A stretch of 64,000 nt of DNA from Ascaphus truei (taxonomy: Eukaryota > Chordata > Amphibia > Anura > Ascaphidae). Shown piece by piece: positions 36,906 through 47,830 of this stretch. The stretch's first letter is position 1, and the number at the start of each line of letters is the position of its first letter. Location: NCBI GenBank assembly GCA_036426205.1, contig CM071570.1:72060728-72124727 (forward strand), written 5' to 3'. The notes under the pieces were generated by a model. It searched no databases, had not been told where the DNA came from, and worked only from the letters and a program-made list of their open reading frames with translations. Position numbers and translations under genes: made by a program.

Positions 36906-37080
36906 GCCTAGTATATCCAAATTTACATCACCCTCTTAGGACACCTAGGGTGTACTGTGCGAGAGGACTGTCTCTCCTGACTACCCCAGTCTCCAAAAAT
37001 GCCCATTCCTTCTTCAGCACTTGCGCTGAAAGTGTACATATTACTTTCAGCTCTGCTTCGCTGAAAACCTGTCCTGTTTA

Positions 37081-37097
37081 TCTCAGCAGCGCCTCCA
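37081..37097 (-). promoter_or_regulatory. tRNA primer-binding site of copy 1
   Basis: On the minus strand TGGAGGCGCTGCTGAGA starts 2 bp after the 5' LTR. The same 17-mer serves the other pol-less element at 49586. Confidence 0.8.
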
Positions 37098-37099
37098 AA

Positions 37100-37865
37100 T
37101 CTAGCCCATACTCCCCCCCCCCTAATCGCAGATCAGGTCCCCTAAGGTGTTCTGGGGTCTGGCTATATGTTTCAGTGTAGTGCATACCTGCTGGCAACAG
37201 GAGGGCCTGAGTCTCCCGCGATGACATGGGGGACAACAGGAACAGGTTACTGGGGTGAATGCCTTCGTCCTTGTTCAATGGTGCAGCGCCTCCATCTATA
37301 GTAAGCCCCAGGAATGCGGGGTGGAATCCTTACCACAGAGATTCCCCACAGGGATGAGAGATTCCAGTCTCACACAAGGTTCTCTTTAAAACTAGCAGAC
37401 ACTTTATTCTCTTGGCAGCAGCAAACAGGTACAGTGATGCACAGTTCACTAACTGTTCTCCCTTGTGATGATCCCTGCCGCCACTCTGGACCAATGGGCA
37501 TCCAGAGTGGGGCTAGCTCTTCCCTCACCCCCTAAGCAGGGTGAGAGGTATTTGGTCACCGCATATATATAGCTATATCAGCTCTACTCAGGAGCTGATC
37601 ACTCCTCTCCTCAGTAACACACCATCACTAAACTGTCAGACTGACACTGAGCACACACTAAATAGGAAATGCACTGCTCTTTTATCTCAGCAGGCACCGT
37701 CCCTGTGTCTCTTGATTGGACACAGGGTCAGATGACCTACCTCCACCACTCAGGGCAAGTGCGTGAAGTGGGGGAAACCCATGATAACTCCTGGCAACCT
37801 GCCCTTACCAGGGATTATACCAGGAGGAGGATAGAACTATAGCCCCATTTCTTACCAGGGCTACA
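37100..37865 (-). repeat. 5' LTR of pol-less element copy 1
   Basis: 766 bp; see the 3' LTR. It begins TGTAGCCC and ends GGGCTAGA on the minus strand. Confidence 0.9.
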
Positions 37866-38575
37866 CTGGGAACTCTCCGACCTGTCTCTCCCTGCATCCC
37901 ATTATGCCCTCCCTATTGCTTTTTCTGTCTGCGGTTTCCTCACTCCTTTGTAAAGTTTTCTGTTCTCTACAAACTTCCCCACACTCCTATCCACATTTCT
38001 TCACCTCTCCTTCCTTCCACCTATGTTTGTGCCTATACACTGCACCCCATATGTACACACCTTTCCCAACAACTTCTACACCCCTCAATAAAAAGCATCC
38101 CAACAAATCCTCTGTTCCACTATTTCTATTCCTCCCTGCTGCTGGGGATCTCTCTCCTAATTCTGGACCCAGCCAAATACACACCTGCTCTTGCCCATGC
38201 TTCCCTGCCACCTCGTTCCCTGCTAATGGTGTTAACCCATCTAATTTAGTACCAAACAACCTTAAAACTCATCTCTCAAAAGAAGCATCCCAATAACCTG
38301 CGCTCATGGCTACTGTCCCACACTCACAGCAACTCTTACTAACCATTGTCACCAATCACTGCCATCAACTGCAGTTATTCCCTCACCTGCTGTCTCTGTA
38401 AATCTCCCAACATATTACTGAGATTGTAAGCTCTCCTGCCCAGGGATTTCCTTTCCTATTGTCTGACTTTGCTGCTCTTATTGTATTATTATAATTCCCT
38501 GTACTATATTGTCTTTGTAAAGCATGGAGTACACAGTAGGCACTATATAAATAAAGATATACATACATACCCCTC
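37866..38575 (+). mobile_element. internally deleted CR1/L2-like LINE
   Basis: A frame at about 38120-38270 contains the ORF2 N-terminal signature AAGDLSPNSGPSQ, followed soon after by the LINE 3' tail (GATTGTAAGCTCTCCTGCCC) and ATACATAC at 38560-38575. Most of ORF2 is missing. Confidence 0.6.
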
Positions 38576-38599
38576 GGTTATAAACCGAGCAGTCTCTCA

Positions 38600-39060
38600 C
38601 TCCCTCAGAAAACTGGGGCATAAGATATTAATGGCAGTGGAGACAGTAAGGAGAGGAGGAGACATGAGGTGGAAAGGAGGGAGTGCAGTATGCACAGAGG
38701 AGCAGACAGTAAAAAGCAGGGAGTGCAAAGAGGGGGAAGAAAGTGTAAAGAGGAGCAGGACAGGATGGAGGGGGAGGGAGACAGAGAGAGACAGTAAGGA
38801 GGAGAGAGGAGATCAAGAGAGGCAGCGGAGAGGAGCAGTGTGTACATGGGGGAGAAAAGACAGCGATGCAAGTAGGAAGAGGAAACAGAGACAGCAATGA
38901 GAGGAGACAATAGAGACAAGTAGGAGAGCAGGGAGTGTAGTGTGCACAGAGAGGAGCCGACAGTAAGGCAGGGAGTACAAAGAGAGGGGAAGAGAGAGTG
39001 CAAAGAGGAGTAGGGCATGATGGAGGAGGGAGTAAGGTGGGCAAGAGGGGACAAGAGACA
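38600..39060. repeat. purine-rich minisatellite with a 260-bp period
   Basis: GGAGGGAGTGCAGTATGCAC and about 100 following bp near 38667 recur near 38927 with changes. The long minus frames across it are only low-complexity reading. Confidence 0.75.
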
Positions 39061-40197
39061 GCATAAATATCTTATCTCCATCATCTCGGGTAACAGTTGC
39101 TTCCAAGATAAAGCATCAGCAATACAATTCTGAACTCCAGGCCCGTGGCGAGCTCTGAACCATATATTCATTTGTAAACACGGAAACACCAAGTGACGCA
39201 AAAGCACTACCTGCACCACACATGTCTGTCAAAAAAAAAATGACTGCCGTTTTTAAATTCTTTCCCCCAAAATCTCTATTGCCACCAGTATTGGAAACAA
39301 TTCGGAAACAATTCCAAAACTGTCAAGTTCATTGTCAACCCTTCTTCTTTCCACCACCATAGCGGCCATTTTTGGATATCTCTGGATCTGGACACGGCTG
39401 CACGCTAGGAAGAGTCCTGGGGACAACAGTGAGTACATGATTGCTTACCCAAGGGCCATCCCAATGTGGGAAGGAGTATAGTCATGCCCACCCCCTACCT
39501 TCAGGGTGATATAGAGCCCCATATATAGGTTTAAGACTTTGATTGGAAGTACTGTTTTATTGCTAATAGTTCCCAGTGCTGCTATCCTTATTATTGGATC
39601 ATCATCATTATGGAGACAGGACCAAGCACTTGAGCACCACCTATTTTCCATATTTAAAAACCCTGCAGTAGTGACTGCACAGATCTCTCTGATCCAGGAA
39701 GCCGAGTGCACCTGGACCACACAAGAGGGACAACACTACAACAGTCAGACCCCGTAGGCAGCTGTGGAGGATATCCGGGCTTTGGACTTCACAACACCTA
39801 TACCAGCAAGAGGAAGCTGCGGGCTCCGAAGGTAAACCTTACCCTACACTGAACTCTCTTTTATTGTTGGTAAGGGGCTTAGTCCTCCGACTCACAGATA
39901 GGGACAAAAGGTCTGATGTTAGTAAGAGCTCCATGTGAAGGTTGGTATATTTATTTTTGTTTTCCCCTTATATGCTGAAGAGAAGCAATATTATGTTGTT
40001 AAAGCTTTGGGTGCGAAATAAAAGCCTACAATTTGTTTTCACCTCTGCAGACATCTCCTACACCGTGGCAATATAAAACACAATTTCCTGGGTATTCATT
40101 TCTAGTCCAAAGAAAGAAATCACATTGATTTGTTTTCCCCATCTCCTCCGCACTCAACATATAACACAAGAATTCAAAAATCAATTAGTGTTACATA

Positions 40198-41271
40198 CAG
40201 TGGCGAAAAAATGTTTGTGAACCCCAATGATGAGCACGGAAATTCCATAACTTTTCCATGATAACCTTCTTGAATCAAAAACAGTATATTCTTAAATATC
40301 CAATGGGGTTTATATTAACAAATGCCATGGCTTTTGAAACAAAATGATGACTTATCAAAATCATGACTCAACAATCAGAAAAAGACTGAACAATGCTGTT
40401 CATGCAAGGATAGCCAGCAGGAAACCACTGCTCTCCAAAATGAACATGGCTGCCCGTCTGAAGTTCGCCAAAGAGCACATAGATGATCCACAAGACTTCT
40501 ACAACAATGTTCTCTGGACAGACAAATCAAAGGTATAACTTTTTGGCCTCAATGAGAAACGCTATGCTTGGCAAAAACCAAACACTGCGTTCGAACAGAA
40601 GAGCCTCATCCCAACCGTCAAGCATGGTGCTGAGAGTGAGATGATTTGGGGCTGCTTTGCTGCCTCAGGATCTGGATGGCTTGCCATCACGACACAATCA
40701 TGAATTCTGCATTGTATCAGAAGATTCTAGGAGGAGAATGTCAGGACATTCATCCGTGAGCTGGAGCGAAAGTGGGTCATGCAGCAAGACTACGATCCTA
40801 AACATGCAAGCAGATCTACAAAAGAAAGCTGCAGAAGAATAATTCCACGTTTTTGAATGGCCTAGTCAAAGTCCGGACTGAAACCCCATTGAAATGTTGT
40901 GGCAGGAGCTGGAGCCAGCTGCCCATGCAAGGACGCCCACAAATGTCACTGAGTTGAAGCAGTTCTGTAAGGAGGAATAGGCCAGAATTCCTCAAAACCG
41001 ATGTGAGAGACTGACCAGCAGTTAGAGGAAACACTTAATTGAAGTCATTGCTGTTCAAGGAGATGCCACGAGGTAGTGAATCTAAAGGTCCACATACTTT
41101 TTCACACACAGATTTCGAATATTTAACAATTTGTGGATAAATAAATGTTGAAAAAGTATCATGTTTTTGTGTCAGTTGTTAGGACTTAGATTAATATTTA
41201 ATAACATTTTAGGTTTGAAATATGTGACGTGAAAATCCTAAAAAAGGCTCACAAACGTTTTCTCACCACTG
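40198..41271 (+). mobile_element. Tc1-like DNA transposon, internally deleted
   Basis: Ends CAGTGGCGAAAAAATGTTTG and ACGTTTTCTCACCACTG are imperfect inverted repeats with TA on both sides (40196-40197, 41272-41273). It is 1074 bp, against about 1.6 kb for full Tc1 elements. Confidence 0.88.
40340..41060 (+). pseudogene. Tc1-like transposase remnant
   Basis: The frame at 40344-40538 gives the central Tc1 region (LLSKMNMAARLKFAKEHIDD and VLWTDKSKV, which carries a catalytic Asp), then a stop. LFGLNEKRYAWQKP and WGCFAASGSG follow in phase or after shifts. The N-terminal paired-like HTH is absent. It cannot make an active enzyme. Confidence 0.85.
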
Positions 41272-41273
41272 TA

Positions 41274-41420
41274 GCAAACAGAGAAAACAACGTTTCGGGG
41301 GTGACCCCTTCGTCAGGTACAGGGGTGACCCTGAAACGTTGTCTGTTCTCAGGCTGCTAAATAAAGCACTAATTAATTTTGGAATACTTGTATCAGCAAT
41401 GTTGCGTGCGGAGGAGATTA
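41274..41420 (-). mobile_element. Penelope-like end fragment
   Basis: A 58-bp imperfect palindrome with a hammerhead core (separate entry) abuts sequence containing AATAAAGCACTAATTAATT, of the kind seen beside such motifs in amphibian elements. It lies immediately right of the Tc1 copy. No ORF. Confidence 0.5.
41292..41342 (-). ncRNA. hammerhead-ribozyme-like motif with intact core
   Basis: On the minus strand CTGACGA (41316-41310) is followed by a stem-loop with GGGG/CCCC pairing, then GAAAC (41296-41292), then GTTG. CAACGTTTC upstream (from 41342) pairs with GAAACGTTG as stem III, and CAGGG/CCCTG can form stem I. All conserved core bases C3-U4-G5-A6-N-G8-A9 and G12-A13-A14 are present. The stem I closing region has unpaired bases, so cleavage is uncertain. 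Confidence 0.6.
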
Positions 41421-42455
41421 TTGATTTTTTTTCAATGTGAGGCTAAGCAGGGATCACTGCTTCTCTCCTTCTGGCACCACTGAAATCTTTTCCGGGTAAA
41501 AAGTTCCCAGCTGACTGATTGAGCGAGTGCAGATTTGCCTACAATACGTGAATTTATAAAAAAAAAAAGATATCAGTCATTGGATCTTCTGCTTTTTCCT
41601 TTGCCATTGGTATCCCAAAACTTTTCAGCCACACTCTTGAATGTACCCAACAACTGGAAACATAGATCACTATCCTCTGGTCCTACAAAACAGAAAATCA
41701 TCCAGATAATGTAAAACGTAATGACATCCTGCCGCATCTCTCACTATCCATTCTGACAATGTACTACGGTTGAGCAATAAACCGGTATCCAAGTAATACT
41801 GCAATATCACAAATTGACGGTATGATATGTCAAATCTGTGCATATCGCGGTATTACTCTCTGCCCGGTACACGTACTCCACACGTTTCCTTCCTTCCTGC
41901 TCCAGAATCCTGCAGATGCATGTTATATCTCCTCCCAGTTTCCGTTCGGTGAGAAGGAAGGGAGGTGGCGGGAGCCATTTGCAATGCGGCTCAGAGACTG
42001 AAAGGACATCTGAAAAGAGGTAGGTGGAAACTGCCTAAAAATACTTTCCCAGGTGATCCCTTCCCCCTCCAGTGACCCTCATGCCTCCCTGCAATACCGT
42101 CGGACCCTCTCAATAACCTGAGGTATCTGCATACACCACCACCAAAACCTGTAACCTCCCCAGCGGCTCGCTCCTCCACTTCCACTACAGGAGGGGGCAC
42201 TCTAGTTCTGCCTCTGCGGCCTCTGCTTAAGCAGCATCGAACTCTGCTGTTCTCTTCTGTCACCATGCAGCTCCACTCCCCCACTCTGCTCAGTGACTCA
42301 TCCCTGGCTAGCCCTATGCTGTGTTAGATCTCCGATTACTGATCCCACCCCCTCTTAAATCAACTTCTCAGGTTCTGCTCAGTCCCCCTATCCTCTTCCC
42401 CCCTTCTCTCCCCTTACCTAAAATATTTTTTTTGCTCGTTTATTTCTTTCTTCCA

Positions 42456-42456
42456 A

Positions 42457-42487
<31 letters not shown>

Positions 42488-42593
42488 CACATATATATAT
42501 ATACACATATATATATATACACATATATACATATACACATATATACATATACATATATATACATATACATATATATACATATATATACATACA

Positions 42594-42640
<47 letters not shown>
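42456..42640. repeat. compound CA/TA/CATA microsatellite
   Basis: (CA)n, then mixed ACACATATAT units, then (CATA)n and (TA)n. All ORFs across it are artefacts. Confidence 0.9.
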
Positions 42641-44400
42641 TCGCAATATATATCATTATCATGATACATTTCTCAATATTGTTGTGGGGAAAATGTTGAT
42701 ATCTTCCAACTTTACAATGTATTAAACATTTCTACATAATAGCATGAAATTGAACATCCCATTGGCCAAACACGTAATCAACGTAGAATAACTTGCTAAA
42801 ACAAACCACCTAACAGATAGTAAAAAAAAAAAAGAAGAAGAAGATGAACAGGTAACAAACGAACCACTGACTCAAGATCTCTCTTCATTAGGAGAGCCCC
42901 TATAACTGCGCCCTCACCAATTCCAAAGCCAAAAGAGGTATAAGATACTTTATAATCCTCTTCATCTATGTCATCATTCACCGAATCCCCGTTGGGATAG
43001 GACAGATGGTGAATTAACCCAAATGTCTCTGGCTCTTTATTAGGTACTAAACCAAGCAGCAATTCAAAAAAAGGGGCTCGTCAAACTTCCTAAAACCACC
43101 TCCTGTGTCAACTTAGCTTCAAGTACTTCTTCATTTAAAAAAAAAAAACAAGAGAGAGATTTTCAGCTAAATAACTTTGCTACTTTAACTCAAACAACTT
43201 CTGAAAAACCTTCAGTGTTTTATGCTTCCTGGAGTATCTGTCTAACCAAGGGCCCATTTCTTGAATGGTCACGGATGTCCTCTCTCTCTTTCCGTTAATC
43301 TCTCTAGGCCCTGTTCTAAAATGTTCTATACTGTACGTCCTTTTTTAAAGAACCGCAGTGCTGAATGAGCTCCTCCGCAATATGAACATTCGTGCCTAAA
43401 TTTGCATGCGATATATCACTTGCACTGGCTTTCATTAAACAACCAGCATACTCCTGCTCTCCGCCCTGCTGATTCACCTTGACCAAAGATGCTGACCAAC
43501 TGGAAAGGGCGAAGGCCTATTAGGTGTCATTAATTTCAACTATAAATCAATCGCCTTCACATCCCAATTAACATTCTTCCTCATTGCCTTCGGTGACAAA
43601 ACTGTTTGTCGTATCTCCACCAAGACATACCGCCGTAAACCTTATAAGCACCACATCATGTCAATATAACAAACATGGCAGAATAATGTTGGGACATCAC
43701 ACGAATAAAACTAGCTTATATTAAAAAAAAAAAAACCTTTAGCCAGTTCCCAGATGTTCTAGCCAAATGTCTCTTATGAAAATCTGATCTATTTCTACAG
43801 CATCGTAATCTACTGGCAACACATAAATAAATCGATAAATTCCTCTTGCCATATCTTGTCCTTGATCTCTAAAAGGTAAGTGCATACTTAATGGACTAAC
43901 ATTACACATATAAGCCTCCCTACATGGCACTGAAAATTCTCCCATCTGTATTTAATTTACCCACAAGCGCTTTTAACATTCCCATGAGCTCCCCGAACTC
44001 ACTACTATCCCTGTGCTGCTCTGCATCCTGGACCTCAGCCTCCTTTGCAGGCCCCTCCATGCTCTAGCTAAATAGTACTCACTATGTTCTGCAACTGGGC
44101 CTGGGCTCTTCTTCCGTGTCACTGCTGCTCTCTTCCTCAGCTCTTATTTCTCTCGGTCTTCTTTCCTCTGCTCCATGCTGCATCACTAGATAGCCGTAGT
44201 GATTCTGCGCACCTGGCATGCGTCCCGTCAGATGTATTCCTGCAGACCCTGCCTCTGCAGCCCATCCCGCTGCCTTGGCGCTTCTCCCCCTGCTCCGTGC
44301 AGGATCTTTTGTTGCTCTCCCTGACTGGACCCGAGACGGGCCTGCCACCCGCTCTGCAAACTGCTCACTTATCTAGTCTCCTCCCGGGCGACCCTTGGCA

Positions 44401-45302
44401 CTCTGTCCATCCGTGATGCTGCCTCTTGTTGGGTGGGCCCGAGATAAATCTGACGCTGCTCCACCAGTCCTCCTTCACGTGGCGCACCCTGTCCTAAGCC
44501 TGCCGCCCCCTTCTGGCCTCTCCCGCTGGCTAATGGCCTTTTCCTAATGGCTTTTCTCCCACGCGCTCTGCTTCCACAACCAGTCCGTCACGGACCAGTG
44601 GCTCCCACCTCAGGTATGTTTCTTTCACCTCTTTCTTCAGATAGGCGTCTTCTCCTTGCAGGGCCTACCCTCGAACTGGGGCTCAGTCTTGTTGGCGGAT
44701 CTCCTAGGACTCCTGGCCCTGACTTCCACACTTTCTTGCGGAATAATTTCCATTTCCTCTAATCCTTCTCCAGGGTCTACCGCCCCTGCCGTCAAAACTC
44801 AGCGTAGCCATGCATCGCCGTCCTTATCCGCCTGCTCTCAAATTTTTGAACAGTAAGTCTATTTCATTCATTCCCATTCCAATACGGCTTGCCTGCTTTC
44901 TCATCTTCAAAATATAAAATGTTATTTTATTAAAAATTGAAGCAGGGGATCCGCCACAGCTGTACTCCGATATTTGTAACTCTGTGGTCCACTTGGTTCC
45001 TGAGATATTTACCTTTCTAGTTGCCGGCGTTATTGTTCCCATTTGGGAAATAAAAATGGTCGCCAAATTGGCATTGGTTTCGGAGGCCAATAGGACACTG
45101 CAGCGTCATTACAGGGATGATCTTGTGGATTCCAACTGGCCAACCCCGGCAGCCATCTTTGAATTACCAGGAAGAACACTTGCAAATAATCCGGTAAGTA
45201 TCTCAGGAACGGAATTGGTCCCCAGAGCTGAAAATAACTTCTCAGGTCAGGAGAACCCAGAGTTTTAAAGGGAATGATGGGGTGGAGGGCGAATTGCTGC
45301 AC
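44401..45302. other. unassigned sequence with a MITE-like patch
   Basis: Pyrimidine-rich DNA continues left from the DIRS-like remnant. Between about 44938 and 45250, GAAGCAGGGGATCC and GGTCCCCAGAGCTGAAA resemble inner parts of the TTAA MITE at 55006-55415, so this may be a diverged relative. Confidence 0.35.
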
Positions 45303-45553
45303 TTAACCCTTTGGGTGCCAGGAGACATAGCTACTATGTCATGCGGTCTGGCACTTCAGGGGCCCCATGACATACTAGCTACGTCATAACATGGCCGCTC
45401 GTTTTCCTAGGAGAGATCGCGTCTTGGACTCTACAGAGATCTACAATGAAGTGGAACGGAAGGAATCCTCCCCTTCCATCATCAGTGACGTAGCCGTCAC
45501 ATGATCGCGAGTGCTGGATGGGCCTCGGCAACCTCCAAGACTTAAAGGGTTAA
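45303..45553. mobile_element. TTAA-bounded MITE (TTAACCCTTT)
   Basis: TTAACCCTTTGGGTGCC at the left and AAAGGGTTAA at the right form the termini, sharing TTAA with the flanks. Inner hairpin-forming segments such as ACATAGCTACTATGTCATG are present. TTAA targets fit piggyBac- or Kolobok-type transposases. Confidence 0.65.
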
Positions 45554-46099
45554 ATTATTATGTAACCAGTATTTCCCCAATATCTCCTCAGGCATCATGA
45601 TCCAGACCTGTTTTTAGGGGTAACCAATTACCTGCACACATGTGCATATGAATATAAAGTTGGTTGCCTCAAAAACATGGTCTGGATTAGGGTCCTAGGG
45701 AGAGGTTTGGAACAACTGTCAGGCACTTTATTGCAACTCAAAATATTCAGTATGTTGCCAAGTGGGACTGTGAAGACAAGCTTGTGAATAAGAAGAGCAT
45801 TAGCCCATCAAAATATTCTCTGGGACACCGGCCTTGACTATCCTTAAAGTGACGAATATAACTACTCTGCCGCCAGAGGGTCCTTCATAGCATCGCTCTG
45901 CAACGTGTTATAGACCCTTTTGGCAGCGAATGTGTTCAGATATTTATGAAGATCTTGACATTTATCAGAGGCAAAAAATCCCATAAAAAATAATAAGTCC
46001 CAAATCTATTATTTTGCAGCAATATTACAGCAGTTCAATACTGTGTATGTGTGTGTTGCTGGTCCAGTCAGGGTTGCCTTGACAACATGTGAATCTTAA

Positions 46100-46543
46100 A
46101 GGCTGCGATTAAGTCGCGGCAAAACAAAGGCATTGCCGCCGTCGCGTGCGCTTATAATAGAAGCGACGCGACGGCTTGGTTGCGATCGCTGTAAGTCAAG
46201 TCAATTTGATTTTTACAGCGACCGCAGCGTGACGTCACCGTCGCGTCACTGTCACTATAAGTGCAGCCTATAGTGCCGGCGACGCGACCGTTGCGTCAAC
46301 ACAAATGCATTGTCGTCATCGTCTGCGCTTATAGTGCAAGCGATGGCGACGGAGCAACGGTGCTACCAAAAATATGGTAGTCACTGATAATTGATTTTTT
46401 CGGCGACGGTCTCCCCTTGAGGCCAATTAGGAGCTTCTCCGTCCCACTGCCGTCCCCCTTTCTGACGTCGCTGGCCGTGGCCTAAATTTGAAATATAACT
46501 AGCGCAATGGCATCGGTCGCGTCGCCGGCACTATAAGCGCAGC
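46100..46543. mobile_element. MITE with GGCTGCGCTTATAGTGC-type ends
   Basis: The ends GGCTGCGATTAAGTCGC and ACTATAAGCGCAGCC are inverted repeats. The same terminal motif recurs internally near 46262-46345, so it looks like two nested or tandem copies. The interior is dense in CGTCGC/GCGACG. The target duplication is unclear. Confidence 0.55.
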
Positions 46544-46624
46544 CTAAGAATGTTGAAGAGACAGTTAGAAACAAGACTTTCACAGACAGACGTATAAATG
46601 GACATGGATGAGAGGAGTTGTTGT

Positions 46625-47093
46625 TTAAAGCAGCAGAACATGCTGCATTGCGGGGTTTTTTTTAGTTATTATTACTACTATTATTATTACTATTACTATT
46701 ATTATTACTACTACAGTAGTTCTCCGGAGCTGACGCGCGTTAATTTCAGCTCCAGGAACGCCCTGCGTCCAGAGATACTTACCTCTGTAGGTGCTGCCAG
46801 TAGCCCTGTGAAGGTTAAATGACCAGGTCACGCTGGCCAATAGGAAGCCGCAACGGATGACGTCACAGCTTCCTATTGGCCCGCGTGATGTGATTCATTT
46901 AAAGCCGCCATTATGTTAGGCACACAGTTGCCTAACTGCATATATACCGACACAGCTACAGAGGTAAGTATCTCTGTTAACAGGGGGTCACTGGAGCTGA
47001 AATTAAAACAGTTCATCCCAAGAGACCCCCCTGCATCAAACCTGTAATTAAAACACGTTTTAAAAACGCAATGCAGCCTGTTCTGCCGATTAA
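46625..47093. mobile_element. TTAA-bounded MITE (TTAAAGCAGCAGAAC family)
   Basis: TTAAAGCAGCAGAACATGCT at the left faces an inverted right end (TTAATCGGCAGAACAGGCTG on the minus strand). It contains a (TTA)n tract near 46670-46712 and GATGACGTCACAGC. It is related to 55006-55415 and lies just beyond the first exon of KIZ, in intron 1. Confidence 0.75.
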
Positions 47094-47438
47094 CATGCCA
47101 AGTATAATGCTAAATCTGCCTCCAGACTCTCCATGAATGATGCTGGAGGTGCCTTGCCTATTATCCGGATGTGATTGGTAATCTGAACTGTGAAGGGGGA
47201 GGGTGCATGACCCTTAATAGCCATCGCTGAAAGGTCCCTGTCATGAAAGAGTTGCATGCCTTGCAGGCACCTATGGAACCGAAGTGGTTAATGGTTCGGC
47301 AACTAATGAAGAGCTTCATCAGTCACACTGCTGCACAGCCGATTACAAGGGAGGAGGTGCAGGGGTTAATCAACTAGCTAATTAAATCCAGGCATTCCCA
47401 GCACAGGAGTGGTTAACTTGTAATCAGCTGCAGCAGGC

Positions 47439-47523
47439 TCTCCCTGCAATGGATCTCTCCCTGCAATGGATCTCTCCCTGCAATGGATCTCTCCCTGCAA
47501 TGGATCTCTCCCTGCAGTGTGCG
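47439..47523. repeat. 17-bp tandem repeat beside KIZ exon 1
   Basis: CTCCCTGCAATGGATCT is repeated about five times, the last unit with a substitution, within 50 bp of the exon 1 donor. Confidence 0.9.
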
Positions 47524-47568
47524 CTTGGTCACAGGCTCCATTTCCTGCACTTGGGTTTGTGCCCTCAC

Positions 47569-47651
47569 CAGTCCCTCAGACTCCGCCGCAGGCTCCCGAT
47601 CCGGTCCTCGTACCCGCAGGCCGCATGGAGGCTTCCCACAGGCTCCGCCAT
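47569..47651 (-). CDS. KIZ: KIZ exon 1, coding start
   Basis: On the minus strand the ATG at 47651-47649 (good context, GCGGGATGG) opens MAEPVGSLHAACGYEDRIGS and then LRRSLRD, followed by donor TG|GTGAGG. Remembered human kizuna begins with about 14 residues and then DYYERLGQLQHGLRD, so GYEDRIGSLRRSLRD aligns well. The exon contributes 83 coding nt and ends two bases into a codon that exon 2 completes. Longer upstream frames exist, but this ATG gives the family's usual N-terminal length. Confidence 0.85.
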
Positions 47652-47830
47652 CCCGCTGGCGCGCCCGGCTGCCAGCGCTCGGTGTACAGCGGCAGCTCCC
47701 GTCATGCAACGCGCCGGCAACGTCTGGTTTCTTGGCCGGTGGTAACCATGGAGACCAGAGACGCCGGAAGCTGTGCGCATCACAAAACCAGAGCAAACTA
47801 TTTCCAGCCCAACAGGGATGATGGTCACCT
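47652..47830 (-). promoter_or_regulatory. KIZ: CpG-rich KIZ promoter and 5' UTR with an RFX-like half-site
   Basis: The stretch left of the ATG on the coding strand is CpG-rich with no TATA box. At 47741-47756 (plus) GGTAACCATGGAGACC contains, on the coding strand, CCATGGTTACC, a match to an RFX X-box half-site plus spacer; the other half is imperfect. The transcription start is not visible. Confidence 0.55.

Larger units (their letters stand above)
32703..37865 (-). mobile_element. pol-less LTR retrotransposon with zinc-ribbon-like ORF (copy 1)
   Basis: Two LTRs (37100-37865 and 32703-33490) begin TGTAGCCCTGG and end GGGCTAGA on the minus strand. CTGG lies on both sides of the element. A primer-binding site is at 37081-37097 and a purine tract GAGGGAGAG abuts the 3' LTR. 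The interior encodes one protein in several broken frames, homologous to that of 48242-52359. No pol domain is visible. A hAT MITE (36569-36905) is inserted in the leader. It sits inside a LINE copy that resumes at 37866. Confidence 0.85.
39061..44400 (-). mobile_element. DIRS/Ngaro-like retroelement remnant, fragmented
   Basis: Three pieces in consistent minus-strand order match DIRS-type polymerase: 43062-42796 (FGLIHHLSYPNGDSVNDDI, LESVVRLLPVH), 41765-41585 (VLHYLDDFL with the catalytic YLDD, then VGPEDSDLCFQLLGTF in an adjacent frame) and 39220-39061 (MNIWFRARHGPGVQNCIADA, the RNase H end). Sequence to about 44400 is probably the upstream ORF. Later insertions at 39230-41574 and 41770-42790 separate them. 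The tyrosine recombinase expected downstream was not found. Confidence 0.7.

Noticed and set aside
38605..39060. Long minus-strand Ser/Leu/Pro-rich ORF
   Set aside because: Only its first part (39220-39061) is real DIRS-like sequence; the rest reads through a purine-rich minisatellite.
42321..42725. ORFs of 68-134 aa over 42.4-42.7 kb
   Set aside because: They are translations of the CA/TA/CATA microsatellite.
47413..47828. Several ORFs over the KIZ promoter
   Set aside because: Only the 27 codons before the exon 1 donor match kizuna; the other frames are CpG-rich shadow frames or read the 17-bp repeat.
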